64,000 nt of DNA from Setophaga petechia (taxonomy: Eukaryota; Chordata; Aves; Passeriformes; Parulidae): positions 186,001 through 250,000 of the forward strand of contig JANCRA010000178.1 of assembly GCA_024362935.1 (NCBI GenBank). Reading direction: 5' to 3'. Of the stretch, positions 11,301 through 24,740 are shown piece by piece (position 1 is the stretch's first letter; every line of letters starts with the position of its first letter). Both the position numbers and the translations under genes were made by a program. Below the pieces are notes generated by a model. That model was not told where the DNA came from and ran no database searches. It saw only the letters and a program-made list of their open reading frames with translations.

Positions 11301-14230
11301 GGCAAGGCACTCGCTTGGCCTTGCCTGGGCTTGGGGCGCTGGGGCAGCTGCTCCCAGCTCTCCTGCCTCCCGCTGCAGCTGCCCCAGTGCTTCGGGACGG
11401 GCCTTTGGCCTCTGGGCCCTGCGGCAGCAGGGTGGCCTTTCACAAACTTGTGTTCCACACAGGCGGAAAAAATGTGGAGCCTGAGTGAAAGTCTTGTGGA
11501 GCTCCTGCAAGAGGATGATAGTGACATGATCAGGATGACCATTCTTCTATTCAGATACTTGCTCCTGGATACTGGTGCCCCAATACCCACACCCATCGCC
11601 CTGCAGCTGGCTGAGGCGCTCCTGCCACTCTTTGACCATGTAAGGCTCTGTGCCCACAGCCACGGCCACTGGCTGCTGCCCGGAAACTTGGTGCCCTGTG
11701 GAGGTGCAGGCCTGTGCCCTGTGGGGTCTGAAGCAGCTGATGCTGAGGTCTTTTGCCCTTCCTTTCATACAGGATGATAGCCAGGTGCAGCTGAGCTCCA
11801 TGTGTGTCTTTCAAGAGATGCTGGACTTATTAACAGAAGATGGAAGAAAGGCCCTGAAGTCCCACGTGCGCCAGAGCCTGGTACCACTCTACTTGCACTG
11901 CCATGATGAGAATCAGATTGTTGCTGAGGTGAGGACTTGTGGCTGGCTGCTGCCCCCTGGGAGGGTGCTGGGCTGCCTCCTGCCCTGGCACCTTGCAGGC
12001 TGCAGCCTCCTCCAGGCTGTGGCACTGGGATGCTCCTGTGCCCTGGACTGTGGGGCCATCTGTGCCTCTCTGCTGCTCTCCAGGCCTCCCGGGAAACGCT
12101 GCATTCTGCAGCCAGATTCCTAAGGAGGAGGGATCTCGAAAAAATGCTTCCGGTGGATCCGACATGGAAGTTTGCCGAGAGCCTGGTAAGGACTGCCAAG
12201 AATCCTCAGCCTGGAGAAAGTCCCTGAGGGCGGTGCTCAGTGTGCGGGGCTGGCAGCTGTGCCCCTGCCCGCTGCTGCAGCCAGAGGCCGCGCGGGCTCT
12301 TCTCCAGGCTCCCGCGGGCCCGAGCCGGGTGCCCATGGAGCCCCGGCAAGGCGGGGTTGCGGGCGGGCACCGCGGCTCCCCGGGCAGCAGCCGGCCCTCT
12401 GCCCCCTGCCCTCGGGAGCCCTTGGCCAGCGGCTGCTGGCCGCGCCTCAGGGCTGTGCGGCCAGGGGAGGCCGGGGCTGGGCGCAGGCAGCGCCCGGCCC
12501 AGGGGCGGAGCCGCTGAACCCTTCCCTCCGTCCGCTCTCCCCAGCTGGCAGAGGACAGGAGCAGAGCGGCCGAGCACCTGCGCCGGGCCCTGCCCTACCT
12601 GGAGAGCCCACAGGAGCCCCTGCGAGAGGCCGCCGTCAGCTTCATGGGTGAGCCCCGAGCCCGTGCTCCCTCCCCGGCCCGGCCCGGCCCGGCCCGCGGC
12701 AGTTACGCCCCAGCCCCGCCTGCTGCCCCGGCAGCGCCGGCCGGGCCCGGCGCCGCGGAGCCCCGCCTGGCCTGGCCATTGCTGCTGCCGCCCTCTGGCA
12801 GCCGCGCCCTTGGGCGGCAGCGTGCGCCAAGGGCCGGGCTGAGCCCGGCCGGGCCAGCAGCCCGTGTGGCCACAGCGGCGGCAGCGCCGCTGGCAGGGAG
12901 CTGTGCCGCCGGCGCCGTGACAGGCTCTGTGTTCACAGGCATGGCCGGGCGGCACCTGAGGGGGCAGCGGCAAGAGCTGCAGCTGATCTGCACCGGTGAG
13001 TGAGGGCAGCGGGCTGACAGCGGGGGCTGCCGGGGGGAGCCGCAAGCCCTGCCCCGGCTGCGGAGGGCTCTGCTCCCGGGGCCAGAGCACACTGAGATTT
13101 CAGGGCCACGTGGGCCATTCCTGGCCAGGAGCATCAGGCTGATCCCCTTGCTCCCTGCTCCCTCCTGGCCGTGGCAAGAGCTGGCTGGCATGGCCCTTGC
13201 TGGGGGCTCTCCTCGGCTCCCCACAGATCCAGGATCTGACCTTGGCTCTGTTATCTTTGCCCATCATAAAAAATCAAATCCCATGATAAAAAACCAAACA
13301 ATATTTGAGATAGCTGCAATTTTAATTGAATAGTTTAGAAAATATATCTTGACAATATCATTTGATTAAAAATATGGGATAATTTGGTTCCAATAATCGT
13401 GCATAAACACAGGATAACCGCGGGGTATGGAGTGCAGGGTTCTGGAGCCTTGCCACCTCACGTATGAGCTTGCCAAGTGAAGATTCCCCCTTTTATGCCA
13501 TGTGTCAATGTCATCCACTCCCATTTTCAATTCATCACACTTCTACCTCTGCCCTCAACACCACCTTTACCACCGATGCTCCACCATTTGTTTTGGTTGT
13601 CACACAAGTCTTTGGTGGGCGTCGTTTTTTTATGAAGGCATCTCTTCTTTCTATTTGTCCTTTAATTCATGTTTGGGTTACACACGCGCACCAAGCCAAT
13701 ACAATGTAATCCAAAACGAACATATTTCTACATTTAAAAATCAAAGCAATAAATCTCCTATAGCTAGCATTTTCCTGAGACCCAACCACATTTTTCCTTC
13801 TTTCTGTTTTTTTTAGTAACTGTTATCTCTTGCTTTTTCCTCCTGTCATGGAACACCTGCAGGGAGGGGAGGGTGGAACCCCTCCTCTCCCTTTTTTCTT
13901 GGCATTATAACTTTTACCTGTTTTATTATGATTTCCAAATATTAATTCCTGCATCAATAATGATTAATGTTTCAATTTTGTCAGCACCAATCATACCTAC
14001 TTACCACAGCTCTGTTCCTCTCTCTTGCAGCCCTCGAAAGCCTGACGGAGGACATGAGCAGTGCTGTGTCAGAGCTGGCATTTCAAACACTGCATGTCCT
14101 CCGAGCAACAGCGAGTAGGCGATATTCCATCTTCCAGAGGCTGCACGATCAGCTGCGCAGGGCGTGGATGACTTGGCCTTGTCTGTCACGGCTCGGCTGG
14201 CTGCACTGCACGAGCTCGGAGGAGAGCTAA
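8399..14230 (+). CDS. MROH family HEAT-repeat protein, copy 2 (15 exons, 670 aa)
   Basis: Exons: 8399-8525, 8778-8842, 8952-9101, 9287-9435, 9744-9891, 10137-10324, 10414-10551, 10832-10946, 11117-11254, 11463-11639, 11773-11928, 12084-12185, 12545-12647, 12939-12995, 14031-14230 (TAA). The predicted protein is the same as that of copy 1, including Cys655. Differences noticed are intronic: intron 1 reads TTCTCCGG where copy 1 has TTCTCTGG, and intron 2 has an A (CCCCCACC) that is shared only with copy 3. Its upstream spacer has the intact TATAAAA, so it is one of two copies in the window with that box. The reading frame and splice sites are undamaged. Confidence 0.86.
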
Positions 14231-16569
14231 TCCAAGAGGCTCTCTTTGATGGGGCAACCTGAGCCAGCAGGGATTTTTACTTTTCTTTAAATTTTTTTAA
14301 TGTTTTCTTCCATTCTTTTTTTTACTATATGTAAATATAGACTGTGTTATAATAGACAGTAACTCAAGAGATTTTTTTTTGCTGTCCAGGGTCCGTAGTG
14401 GATAGGGGAAGAGGGGAAAAGGGTGCTTGTGCTCAGCCAGCTGCCCAGGCGTGCAGTGCTGCAGGGGAAATGGCCAGAAGCCCCTTGGCCTTTGGTGGTT
14501 CTGCTGAAGCCTTTGTGCTGCCCACAGAGCGGCTGGGCAGGGCCCGGAGCTGCGGGGATCCCTGCCAGGGCGGTGCCTGGAGATGGCCACAAGCCCTGTG
14601 CCAGGCAGGAAGCACCATCCGTGTCCTCCTGCCCGTGTGCTGCCGGCTGCCTTGCTGAGGGCTCCCAGGTGCCCCTGCATGGCGCTGCTCTGCAGCTGCC
14701 GTGGGGCTGCGGCGCTGCTGCCGGGCAGCTTGGCCCGGCTGGGGCAGCCCCTGAGGGGCTGCTGGGCGCTGGCAAGCCCTGAGCGATGGGCTCTCAGAGG
14801 CCACAAGCAGCCCCCTGGCAGCCGCCTTGATCCTGCCAGAGTTGACTTGCAAGAGGGATCCCGGGCACTCTGCAGCTAACGGCATCAGTGTTGTTGGAAC
14901 CCCAAATGCAGGGAGGTCTCAGATCTTTGGGCCTGGAAGCCAAAGCTTAGAATTAAACACAGGATTTGTGCTGAGACCTTGAAAAGGGCTTCCAAATTCA
15001 GGTGCTACAAGTGAGAATGTGGATTTGTAGTATAAAGCAGACACCCATAGTTAAGTGGAGGAAAGTTTAGCATTTTAGAGTTTAAGATCTAGAAAAAATA
15101 AAAGGAGTTACAACTGTAAACACCAAGTTTACACTGCAGTGCTGTAGTTTTGTGTGTCAGAACAGAATTGGCTGAGAAAGCTTACACTGTAGCACGAGTT
15201 CATGAGATGAAATACTGAAGGATTGGGTCAGAAACATAAATAAACTTGTTGGCAATGTTTTATTGGCCAAGAAATCCTTCCAAGTTCTTGTAAGTACAAG
15301 TCTTGCGACGTTGTGAGCCATGTAATGGAGATGTGAGCCAAACTCACCTGTCCTGTCTATGCAGAAGAGAAAGAAAAAGCAATGACATCATCTAAAAAAC
15401 TCAGAGGTCCGCTCTCTAGCTCCTTCCAAATGCCTTGAAATCCCCCACAGTGGGATTTAGCTACAAATAGATGACAGGGACTCTTAGTGCTGGCTCTTTG
15501 ACTCCAGAGCGGCTGCTTTAGAATCTTTCCCATAACCCTGTGTAGTTATGTGCCAGCAATGGATCATTTGAAGAAACTTTCCCAACTGACTTGCATGGAG
15601 GCTTGTTTGAAGGGTATTTGAGGAGAAAGGCTCCTGCAAGAGATCTGGGCTTTGCATTTTGGCCTAGCTGTGTCCCCTGCTGATTGTGAAGTGTGGCATC
15701 AGCAGCAGGGCTATCTGGGCTAAAAATATCACGTCACTTGCCCTTGCTCTTTTTGGCCTATAAAAGCTGGACCCACTTTCGGGGCAAATTTGGAGACCTC
15801 ATCCATGGGTGGAGGGACCAGCTAGGATCTTCCCAGTTGCTGGGAATGGTTCTCCAGGTCCCTGGTGTAAAACGGGGCTGCCCAGCAACTGCGCATCTGC
15901 AAGATGAGAAACAATTGTCTTGGTTTGAAGAGAGACGTGTCTGCTCAGGAAGGCAGAAGGCTTCTCTGAAATGGAAAATGTCAATCCCCTCCTTTCAAAT
16001 GATTCTCATTTAAAAATTCAAATGCTCTCAGGGAAAGATATGGGGATAGGACTGAGCCCGCTAAGCCGGGCGGCGTTTGCTGATGCTCTGAGCCCTTCCT
16101 AAAGATCCTGTCTGGCTGCCTTAGACACCTGGGGCCAGGGATTCCTTCCAAGCTGGGCCACTTTGGCTGGGCTGGGGGCGGCCCCAAGGCGGGAGGCAGT
16201 GTGTGCAAGGGCTCTGGGTGTCACGCTGCAGCACGGTCACTGTGCCATGGAACGGAACCTGGTCTCCAAGGCCCCTTTGTGACACGTGGGAAATAGAAGC
16301 TTGCCCGGGTGCTGGGAACAGGCAAAGGGGCGCAACGGGACAGAGCAGTGCTGTGAGGAGCCCCCGCACAATGCACTCGTTTTCGACTGACCCGCAGCTT
16401 TTCCACAGCGTTGGTCCGGCAGCTGAGCTCGAGGCCAGAGCACGGGACTCGGTGACCCGCGGCCTTCCGAGGCGTCTGTCCTGCAGCTGCCCTCAAGGGC
16501 AGAGCGTGGGACTTGGTGCCCCGGAGCTTTCCCTAAGCATCCCTCCTGCAAGTAGCTCCAGTCAGCGGC
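14231..16569 (+). other. Intergenic spacer between copies 2 and 3
   Basis: It has the same content as the first spacer and shares its older-looking variants: ACCCATAGTTAAG near 15043 and the intact TATAAAA at 15759-15765. A poly(A) signal candidate is at 15239-15244. From about 13230 (intron 14) to here, this unit groups with U1 against U3-U7. No gene seen. Confidence 0.6.
15727..16569 (+). promoter_or_regulatory. Candidate promoter and 5' UTR region of copy 3 (TATAAAA form)
   Basis: TATAAAA is at 15759-15765, with a CRE-like CACGTCAC about 23 bases before it, a GC box near 16174-16181 and an E-box near 16283-16288. The start codon follows at 16570. This spacer still has the A of GCACAATGC near 16371, as upstream of copies 1 and 2. 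Confidence 0.35.
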
Positions 16570-19500
16570 ATGGAGCAGAGACCCCTGAGCGTGCCCAAGA
16601 TGGCCTGGGGGGAGGAGGAGCAGGAGGAAGAAGGCCCTGGAGCCTCCCCAGCCCAGGAGACTGAGGAGGTGGTGCCATTCCATGCACCGCAGAAGGGTGA
16701 GTGCCAGAGCTGGGCTGCAGGGCTGGAGCTGCAGCCAACTGGGCCCCATGCCATGCCATGCAATGCAATCCCCTGGGGAAATGCCCACGGACAGGCCGGA
16801 AGAGGGCCCAGGCAGACACCCCGCAGTGGCCGTGCTCCATCCCCTGGGCCATCCCGGGGCTCTCCCTGCCTGGGCAGCGCAGGGCTGGCCTGCGTTCTCC
16901 GGCCTCTCCCGCAGCCCCTCAGCTCTGGCTGCGCTCGCTCTTTGCCAGATGCAGCCCTGGAGCGCACACAGGAGCAGGAACCCAGCCGTGGCCGCTTCCG
17001 CAGCACAGCGCAGGTACCTGCAGCCACCCCCACCTGGGCTGGGCCTGCTGTCCCTGCTCAGCCCAGCACCGTGTGTGCAGCACTTCACGCAACATCCCCG
17101 GCTTCCTGCCCTTCTCCTACAGTTTGTCTGCAAATTCATGAGGAGAATTCTGGAGGAAGAGAACAGCACCATGGGCACAGGGCTCAGACCCTACGCTCCC
17201 ATCTTCCTAACTAAGACCAGCGCTGCCCTCCTGTGTATGCTTGTAGAGGAAGACTTTTACTATCCAAACCAAGTAAGCAGCCTGTGGGCAGGGTTTGATC
17301 CTCCCAGGAATTGCTTGGCCTCCCAAGCCACGCGTGCCGGTCCCTGTGAGCCTTTGAGGCCACTTGGCAGTGCAGTGGGAAGGGCAGCACTTCTCTGGGG
17401 AAGCTGGGGACATTGCTCCCTCTGGCAGCTTTCCAAGTCTCCCTGTGCCTTCTCCAGGTGCCCGCCATGGTGAGGTTCATCCACCAGTGGCTCGTGGCCA
17501 ATGATTGTGCTGAGCACAGGCTGGACGAGGCCCTGCTGGATCTCACGGAAGCACAGCCAGATGACACAGTCATGGCGCTCCTGCGTGTGGCCCCGTCCTG
17601 TGACAGGTATGGGGCCCAGCTGCCCAGAGGGCTCAGGCCTCCCCAGCCCATCACCCAGTAGAGCCTGGCCCAGGTATCTGACCAACAGAGACTTCCAGGG
17701 CCCTCTGGCTGCTGCCTTTCCCAGCCCTGGCACGTCAGCCCCCGAGCCTGCTGCCATGCTCCCTCCCTGCCCCTCAGGGCTCTGTCCCCACCGGCCTGGG
17801 CGGCCTGGCTGCTGCTGGCCAGGGCCAGTGGGCAGAGGCAGAACTGGCAGCCAGCTCAGCTCCCCCCGGTGCTGTGTCTGAGACCCGCCCTGAGACACAG
17901 CTCTGACCCCACAGAGCTGCCATGGCCATGTGGAAGACCATCATGGGCTCAGCCAGGACTGCGGAGCTGGCACAGATGATCCTCCTGGATGTGCTGGGGA
18001 GCTGGCCAGAGTGCAGCACGTGCACCTCCGATGGGGACAAAACGGGTGTCTTTGCCCTGGCTGTGAGTTTCTGCAACGAGCCTTTGCTGGCCCCAAGGCC
18101 GCCTCTCCAGCAGCTCTCCATCCTCCTTCCCCCACTGCCTCTCCCTGCCTCAGGCGCTGGCCTGAAACCTGGCCCGGGGGCAGCTTCAGGCCCACCAGGC
18201 CGTGTGCTCCCCCTGCCTCTCTCCGGGCCTCTCCCTGCCACGCTCGCGCCCTGCCACACGGACACCTGGGCACTGAGCGCTGTCTCGGGGGGCTTTGTCC
18301 TTTGCAGGCAACCGTGGTGATGTGGAAGATCCTCCAGGTGCCCTGTCTGCCACGGATACTGAAGGTGTATTTCCCCCGCCTCTTTGTGCATCTGCTTTTC
18401 CAAGTGTTCTTCAGCACTCTGCATATGCCAGAGGAGGTCGATACCTTCTGGAAGGGATGCCAGGAAGAGCACGGCCTTGCCACCAGCCCCGACAGGTGCT
18501 CCATCCCACTCCTCCTGTCCCTGCCACGTGGCCTGCCAAGGAGCCAGTGCTGCCAGCCTGACCTGGGCTTTGCTGTGCACACAGCTTTGCAGTGCGCACC
18601 CTGAAGTCCCTGCTGTGCCTTCTGCGCTGTGAGGATGTGGTGGTGGCAATGGAACGCAGGTGTGGCTGGGACACGCTGCTCTCTCCTGACACCCACCACT
18701 TTGCCGTGGCTCTGCTGGCCAGGTGAGACCCCCTTCTCCCCACTGCCTCTGACATTTGTGCTCTGTGCCCAGGTGTCCCACAAAGTCCCCGTGCTTATCA
18801 GCCAGAGGGCCTTGTCACTGAGGGAAAGCCAAACACACTGGAAAAGGCTGGGAGAGGAGGGAGGCCATGAGCAACCAACTCCCAAATGGCCCAGGTCCCC
18901 TTGCTGGAAGGCTGGTGGGGAAACATGAGAACTCTGTGAGTCACTCCTGGGAGAGGTTTGCCCCACTGGCTCAGGGTCTTGTTTCCTTTGTCCCGCCTTT
19001 AGAGAAATTTCCCATTCATCCATACACTTTTGTTCCGGGATTGCATTCTACCTGCTCGCCCTGCTCCAAGAAGAGATGCCATACTGGGATTTCCCTGCCC
19101 TGGCATTCCTTGTGGAGGTGAGCCTCAAGGCCAGCGCTGCCTGCCTGAGCTGCCTCCCAGCTCTCTGCCCTCTCGTAGGCGCAGCTGCCAGGACGGTGCC
19201 CGTGCCCTGTGCTGCTGCCTGGGCCCAGCCCTGTGCGGCTCCGGGCTCCTGCCGGCCGGCTCCCTGTCACTGCCCTGTGCCTTTCAGGTCTTCGAGTGCC
19301 TGGACTTGAGGGAATGCAGTGACAGTGTTCTGGAGATCATGGCACAGAACCTGCAGAGCGAGCACAGGGCCAGGCGTTACTTGGCACTCAGAGGCCTCGT
19401 AGTGCTGGGCAAGAATCCCTGCATGGTGAGAAGGGGGCAGTGGCTGAAGCCGTGCAGGCAGCGTGGGGCTGGGCAAGGCACTCGCTTGGCCTTGCCTGGG

Positions 19501-22401
19501 CTTGGGGCGCTGGGGCAGCTGCTCCCAGCTCTCCTGCCTCCCGCTGCAGCTGCCCCAGTGCTTCGGGACGGGCCTTTGGCCTCTGGGCCCTGCGGCAGCA
19601 GGGTGGCCTTTCACAAACTTGTGTTCCACACAGGCGGAAAAAATGTGGAGCCTGAGTGAAAGTCTTGTGGAGCTCCTGCAAGAGGATGATAGTGACATGA
19701 TCAGGATGACCATTCTTCTATTCAGATACTTGCTCCTGGATACTGGTGCCCCAATACCCACACCCATCGCCCTGCAGCTGGCTGAGGCGCTCCTGCCACT
19801 CTTTGACCATGTAAGGCTCTGTGCCCACAGCCACGGCCACTGGCTGCTGCCCGGAAACTTGGTGCCCTGTGGAGGTGCAGGCCTGTGCCCTGTGGGGTCT
19901 GAAGCAGCTGATGCTGAGGTCTTTTGCCCTTCCTTTCATACAGGATGATAGCCAGGTGCAGCTGAGCTCCATGTGTGTCTTTCAAGAGATGCTGGACTTA
20001 TTAACAGAAGATGGAAGAAAGGCCCTGAAGTCCCACGTGCGCCAGAGCCTGGTACCACTCTACTTGCACTGCCATGATGAGAATCAGATTGTTGCTGAGG
20101 TGAGGACTTGTGGCTGGCTGCTGCCCCCTGGGAGGGTGCTGGGCTGCCTCCTGCCCTGGCACCTTGCAGGCTGCAGCCTCCTCCAGGCTGTGGCACTGGG
20201 ATGCTCCTGTGCCCTGGACTGTGGGGCCATCTGTGCCTCTCTGCTGCTCTCCAGGCCTCCCGGGAAACGCTGCATTCTGCAGCCAGATTCCTAAGGAGGA
20301 GGGATCTCGAAAAAATGCTTCCGGTGGATCCGACATGGAAGTTTGCCGAGAGCCTGGTAAGGACTGCCAAGAATCCTCAGCCTGGAGAAAGTCCCTGAGG
20401 GCGGTGCTCAGTGTGCGGGGCTGGCAGCTGTGCCCCTGCCCGCTGCTGCAGCCAGAGGCCGCGCGGGCTCTTCTCCAGGCTCCCGCGGGCCCGAGCCGGG
20501 TGCCCATGGAGCCCCGGCAAGGCGGGGTTGCGGGCGGGCACCGCGGCTCCCCGGGCAGCAGCCGGCCCTCTGCCCCCTGCCCTCGGGAGCCCTTGGCCAG
20601 CGGCTGCTGGCCGCGCCTCAGGGCTGTGCGGCCAGGGGAGGCCGGGGCTGGGCGCAGGCAGCGCCCGGCCCAGGGGCGGAGCCGCTGAACCCTTCCCTCC
20701 GTCCGCTCTCCCCAGCTGGCAGAGGACAGGAGCAGAGCGGCCGAGCACCTGCGCCGGGCCCTGCCCTACCTGGAGAGCCCACAGGAGCCCCTGCGAGAGG
20801 CCGCCGTCAGCTTCATGGGTGAGCCCCGAGCCCGTGCTCCCTCCCCGGCCCGGCCCGGCCCGGCCCGCGGCAGTTACGCCCCAGCCCCGCCTGCTGCCCC
20901 GGCAGCGCCGGCCGGGCCCGGCGCCGCGGAGCCCCGCCTGGCCTGGCCATTGCTGCTGCCGCCCTCTGGCAGCCGCGCCCTTGGGCGGCAGCGTGCGCCA
21001 AGGGCCGGGCTGAGCCCGGCCGGGCCAGCAGCCCGTGTGGCCACAGCGGCGGCAGCGCCGCTGGCAGGGAGCTGTGCCGCCGGCGCCGTGACAGGCTCTG
21101 TGTTCACAGGCATGGCCGGGCGGCACCTGAGGGGGCAGCGGCAAGAGCTGCAGCTGATCTGCACCGGTGAGTGAGGGCAGCGGGCTGACAGCGGGGGCTG
21201 CCGGGGGGAGCCGCAAGCCCTGCCCCGGCTGCGGAGGGCTCTGCTCCCGGGGCCAGAGCACACTGAGATTTCAGGGCCACGTGGGCCATTCCTGGCCAGG
21301 AGCATCAGGCTGATCCCCTTGCTCCCTGCTCCCTCCTGGCCGTGGCAAGAGCTGGCTGGCATGGCCCTTGCTGGGGGCTCTCCTCGGCTCCCCACAGATC
21401 CGGGATCTGACCTTGGCTCTGTTATCTTTGCCCATCATAAAAAGTCAAATCCCATGATAAAAAACCAAACAATATTTGAGATAGCTGCAATTTTAATTGA
21501 ATAGTTTAGAAAATATATCTTGACAATATCATTTGATTAAAAATATGGGATAATTTGGTTCCAATAATCGTGCATAAACACAGGATAACCGCGGGGTATG
21601 GAGTGCAGGGTTCTGGAGCCTTGCCACCTCACGTATGAGCTTGCCAAGTGAAGATTCCCCCTTTTATGCCATGTGTCAATGTCATCCACTCCCATTTTCA
21701 ATTCATCACACTTCTACCTCTGCCCTCAACACCACCTTTACCACCGATGCTCCACCATTTGTTTTGGTTGTCACACAAGTCTTTGGTGGGCGTCGTTTTT
21801 TTATGAAGGCATCTCTTCTTTCTATTTGTCCTTTAATTCATGTTTGGGTTACACACGCGCACCAAGCCAATACAATGTAATCCAAAACGAACATATTTCT
21901 ACATTTAAAAATCAAAGCAATAAATCTCCTATAGCTAGCATTTTCCTGAGACCCAACCACATTTTTCCTTCTTTCTGTTTTTTTTAGTAACTGTTATCTC
22001 TTGCTTTTTCCTCCTGTCATGGAACACCTGCAGGGAGGGGAGGGTGGAACCCCTCCTCTCCCTTTTTTCTTGGCATTATAACTTTTACCTGTTTTATTAT
22101 GATTTCCAAATATTAATTCCTGCATCAATAATGATTAATGTTTCAATTTTGTCAGCACCAATCATACCTACTTACCACAGCTCTGTTCCTCTCTCTTGCA
22201 GCCCTCGAAAGCCTGACGGAGGACATGAGCAGTGCTGTGTCAGAGCTGGCATTTCAAACACTGCATGTCCTCCGAGCAACAGCGAGTAGGCGATATTCCA
22301 TCTTCCAGAGGCTGCACGATCAGCTGCGCAGGGCGTGGATGACTTGGCCTCGTCTGTCACGGCTCGGCTGGCTGCACTGCACGAGCTCGGAGGAGAGCTA
22401 A
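16570..22401 (+). CDS. MROH family HEAT-repeat protein, copy 3 (15 exons, 670 aa)
   Basis: Exons: 16570-16696, 16949-17013, 17123-17272, 17458-17606, 17915-18062, 18308-18495, 18585-18722, 19003-19117, 19288-19425, 19634-19810, 19944-20099, 20255-20356, 20716-20818, 21110-21166, 22202-22401 (TAA). This copy is a hybrid. From its 5' end to exon 13 it carries the U1-U2 type markers (intron 2 A as in copy 2; Ala580 codon GCC). From intron 14 onward it carries the U4-U8 type (CCGGGATC near 21400, AAAGTCAAAT near 21441, Arg655 instead of Cys655). The switch lies between exon 13 (about 20802) and about 21400, the likely edge of an exchange or conversion event. Confidence 0.86.
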
Positions 22402-24740
22402 TCCAAGAGGCTCTCTTTGATGGGGCAACCTGAGCCAGCAGGGATTTTTACTTTTCTTTAAATTTTTTTAATGTTTTCTTCCATTCTTTTTTTTACTATA
22501 TGTAAATATAGACTGTGTTATAATAGACAGTAACTCAAGAGATTTTTTTTTGCTGTCCAGGGTCCGTAGTGGATAGGGGAAGAGGGGAAAAGGGTGCTTG
22601 TGCTCAGCCAGCTGCCCAGGCGTGCAGTGCTGCAGGGGAAATGGCCAGAAGCCCCTTGGCCTTTGGTGGTTCTGCTGAAGCCTTTGTGCTGCCCACAGAG
22701 CGGCTGGGCAGGGCCCGGAGCTGCGGGGATCCCTGCCAGGGCGGTGCCTGGAGATGGCCACAAGCCCTGTGCCAGGCAGGAAGCACCATCCGTGTCCTCC
22801 TGCCCGTGTGCTGCCGGCTGCCTTGCTGAGGGCTCCCAGGTGCCCCTGCATGGCGCTGCTCTGCAGCTGCCGTGGGGCTGCGGCGCTGCTGCCGGGCAGC
22901 TTGGCCCGGCTGGGGCAGCCCCTGAGGGGCTGCTGGGCGCTGGCAAGCCCTGAGCGATGGGCTCTCAGAGGCCACAAGCAGCCCCCTGGCAGCCGCCTTG
23001 ATCCTGCCAGAGTTGACTTGCAAGAGGGATCCCGGGCACTCTGCAGCTAACGGCATCAGTGTTGTTGGAACCCCAAATGCAGGGAGGTCTCAGATCTTTG
23101 GGCCTGGAAGCCAAAGCTTAGAATTAAACACAGGATTTGTGCTGAGACCTTGAAAAGGGCTTCCAAATTCAGGTGCTACAAGTGAGAATGTGGATTTGTA
23201 GTATAAAGCAGACACCCAAAGCTAAGTGGAGGAAAGTTTAGCATTTTAGAGTTTAAGATCTAGAAAAAATAAAAGGAGTTACAACTGTAAACACCAAGTT
23301 TACACTGCAGTGCTGTAGTTTTGTGTGTCAGAACAGAATTGGCTGAGAAAGCTTACACTGTAGCACGAGTTCATGAGATGAAATACTGAAGGATTGGGTC
23401 AGAAACATAAATAAACTTGTTGGCAATGTTTTATTGGCCAAGAAATCCTTCCAAGTTCTTGTAAGTACAAGTCTTGCAACGTTGTGAGCCATGTAATGGA
23501 GATGTGAGCCAAACTCACCTGTCCTGTCTATGCAGAAGAGAAAGAAAAAGCAATGACATCATCTAAAAAACTCAGAGGTCCGCTCTCTAGCTCCTTCCAA
23601 ATGCCTTGAAATCCCCCACAGTGGGATTTAGCTACAAATAGATGACAGGGACTCTTAGTGCTGGCTCTTTGACTCCAGAGCGGCTGCTTTAGAATCTTTC
23701 CCATAACCCTGTGTAGTTATGTGCCAGCAATGGATCATTTGAAGAAACTTTCCCAACTGACTTGCATGGAGGCTTGTTTGAAGGGTATTTGAGGAGAAAG
23801 GCTCCTGCAAGAGATCTGGGCTTTGCATTTTGGCCTAGCTGTGTCCCCTGCTGATTGTGAAGTGTGGCATCAGCAGCAGGGCTATCTGGGCTAAAAATAT
23901 CACGTCACTTGCCCTTGCTCTTTTTGGCCTCTAAAAGCTGGACCCACTTTCGGGGCAAATTTGGAGACCTCATCCATGGGTGGAGGGACCAGCTAGGATC
24001 TTCCCAGTTGCTGGGAATGGTTCTCCAGGTCCCTGGTGTAAAACGGGGCTGCCCAGCAACTGCGCATCTGCAAGATGAGAAACAATTGTCTTGGTTTGAA
24101 GAGAGACGTGTCTGCTCAGGAAGGCAGAAGGCTTCTCTGAAATGGAAAATGTCAATCCCCTCCTTTCAAATGATTCTCATTTAAAAATTCAAATGCTCTC
24201 AGGGAAAGATATGGGGATAGGACTGAGCCCGCTAAGCCGGGCGGCGTTTGCTGATGCTCTGAGCCCTTCCTAAAGATCCTGTCTGGCTGCCTTAGACACC
24301 TGGGGCCAGGGATTCCTTCCAAGCTGGGCCACTTTGGCTGGGCTGGGGGCGGCCCCAAGGCGGGAGGCAGTGTGTGCAAGGGCTCTGGGTGTCACGCTGC
24401 AGCACGGTCACTGTGCCATGGAACGGAACCTGGTCTCCAAGGCCCCTTTGTGACACGTGGGAAATAGAAGCTTGCCCGGGTGCTGGGAACAGGCAAAGGG
24501 GCGCAACGGGACAGAGCAGTGCTGTGAGGAGCCCCCGCACAGTGCACTCGTTTTCGACTGACCCGCAGCTTTTCCACAGCGTTGGTCCGGCAGCTGAGCT
24601 CGAGGCCAGAGCACGGGACTCGGTGACCCGCGGCCTTCCGAGGCGTCTGTCCTGCAGCTGCCCTCAAGGGCAGAGCGTGGGACTTGGTGCCCCGGAGCTT
24701 TCCCTAAGCATCCCTCCTGCAAGTAGCTCCAGTCAGCGGC
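22402..24740 (+). other. Intergenic spacer between copies 3 and 4
   Basis: This is the first spacer of the second type: it has ACCCAAAGCTAAG near 23214 and TCTAAAA in place of TATAAAA at 23930-23936. It also has one private base (GCAACG for GCGACG near 23476). A poly(A) signal candidate is at 23410-23415. No gene seen. Confidence 0.6.
23898..24740 (+). promoter_or_regulatory. Candidate promoter and 5' UTR region of copy 4 (altered TATA)
   Basis: The CRE-like, GC-box and E-box motifs are as in the earlier spacers, but the TATA-like box reads TCTAAAA (23930-23936). The base near position 24541 is G (GCACAGTGC) in place of A. Whether the box matters is unknown. Confidence 0.3.
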
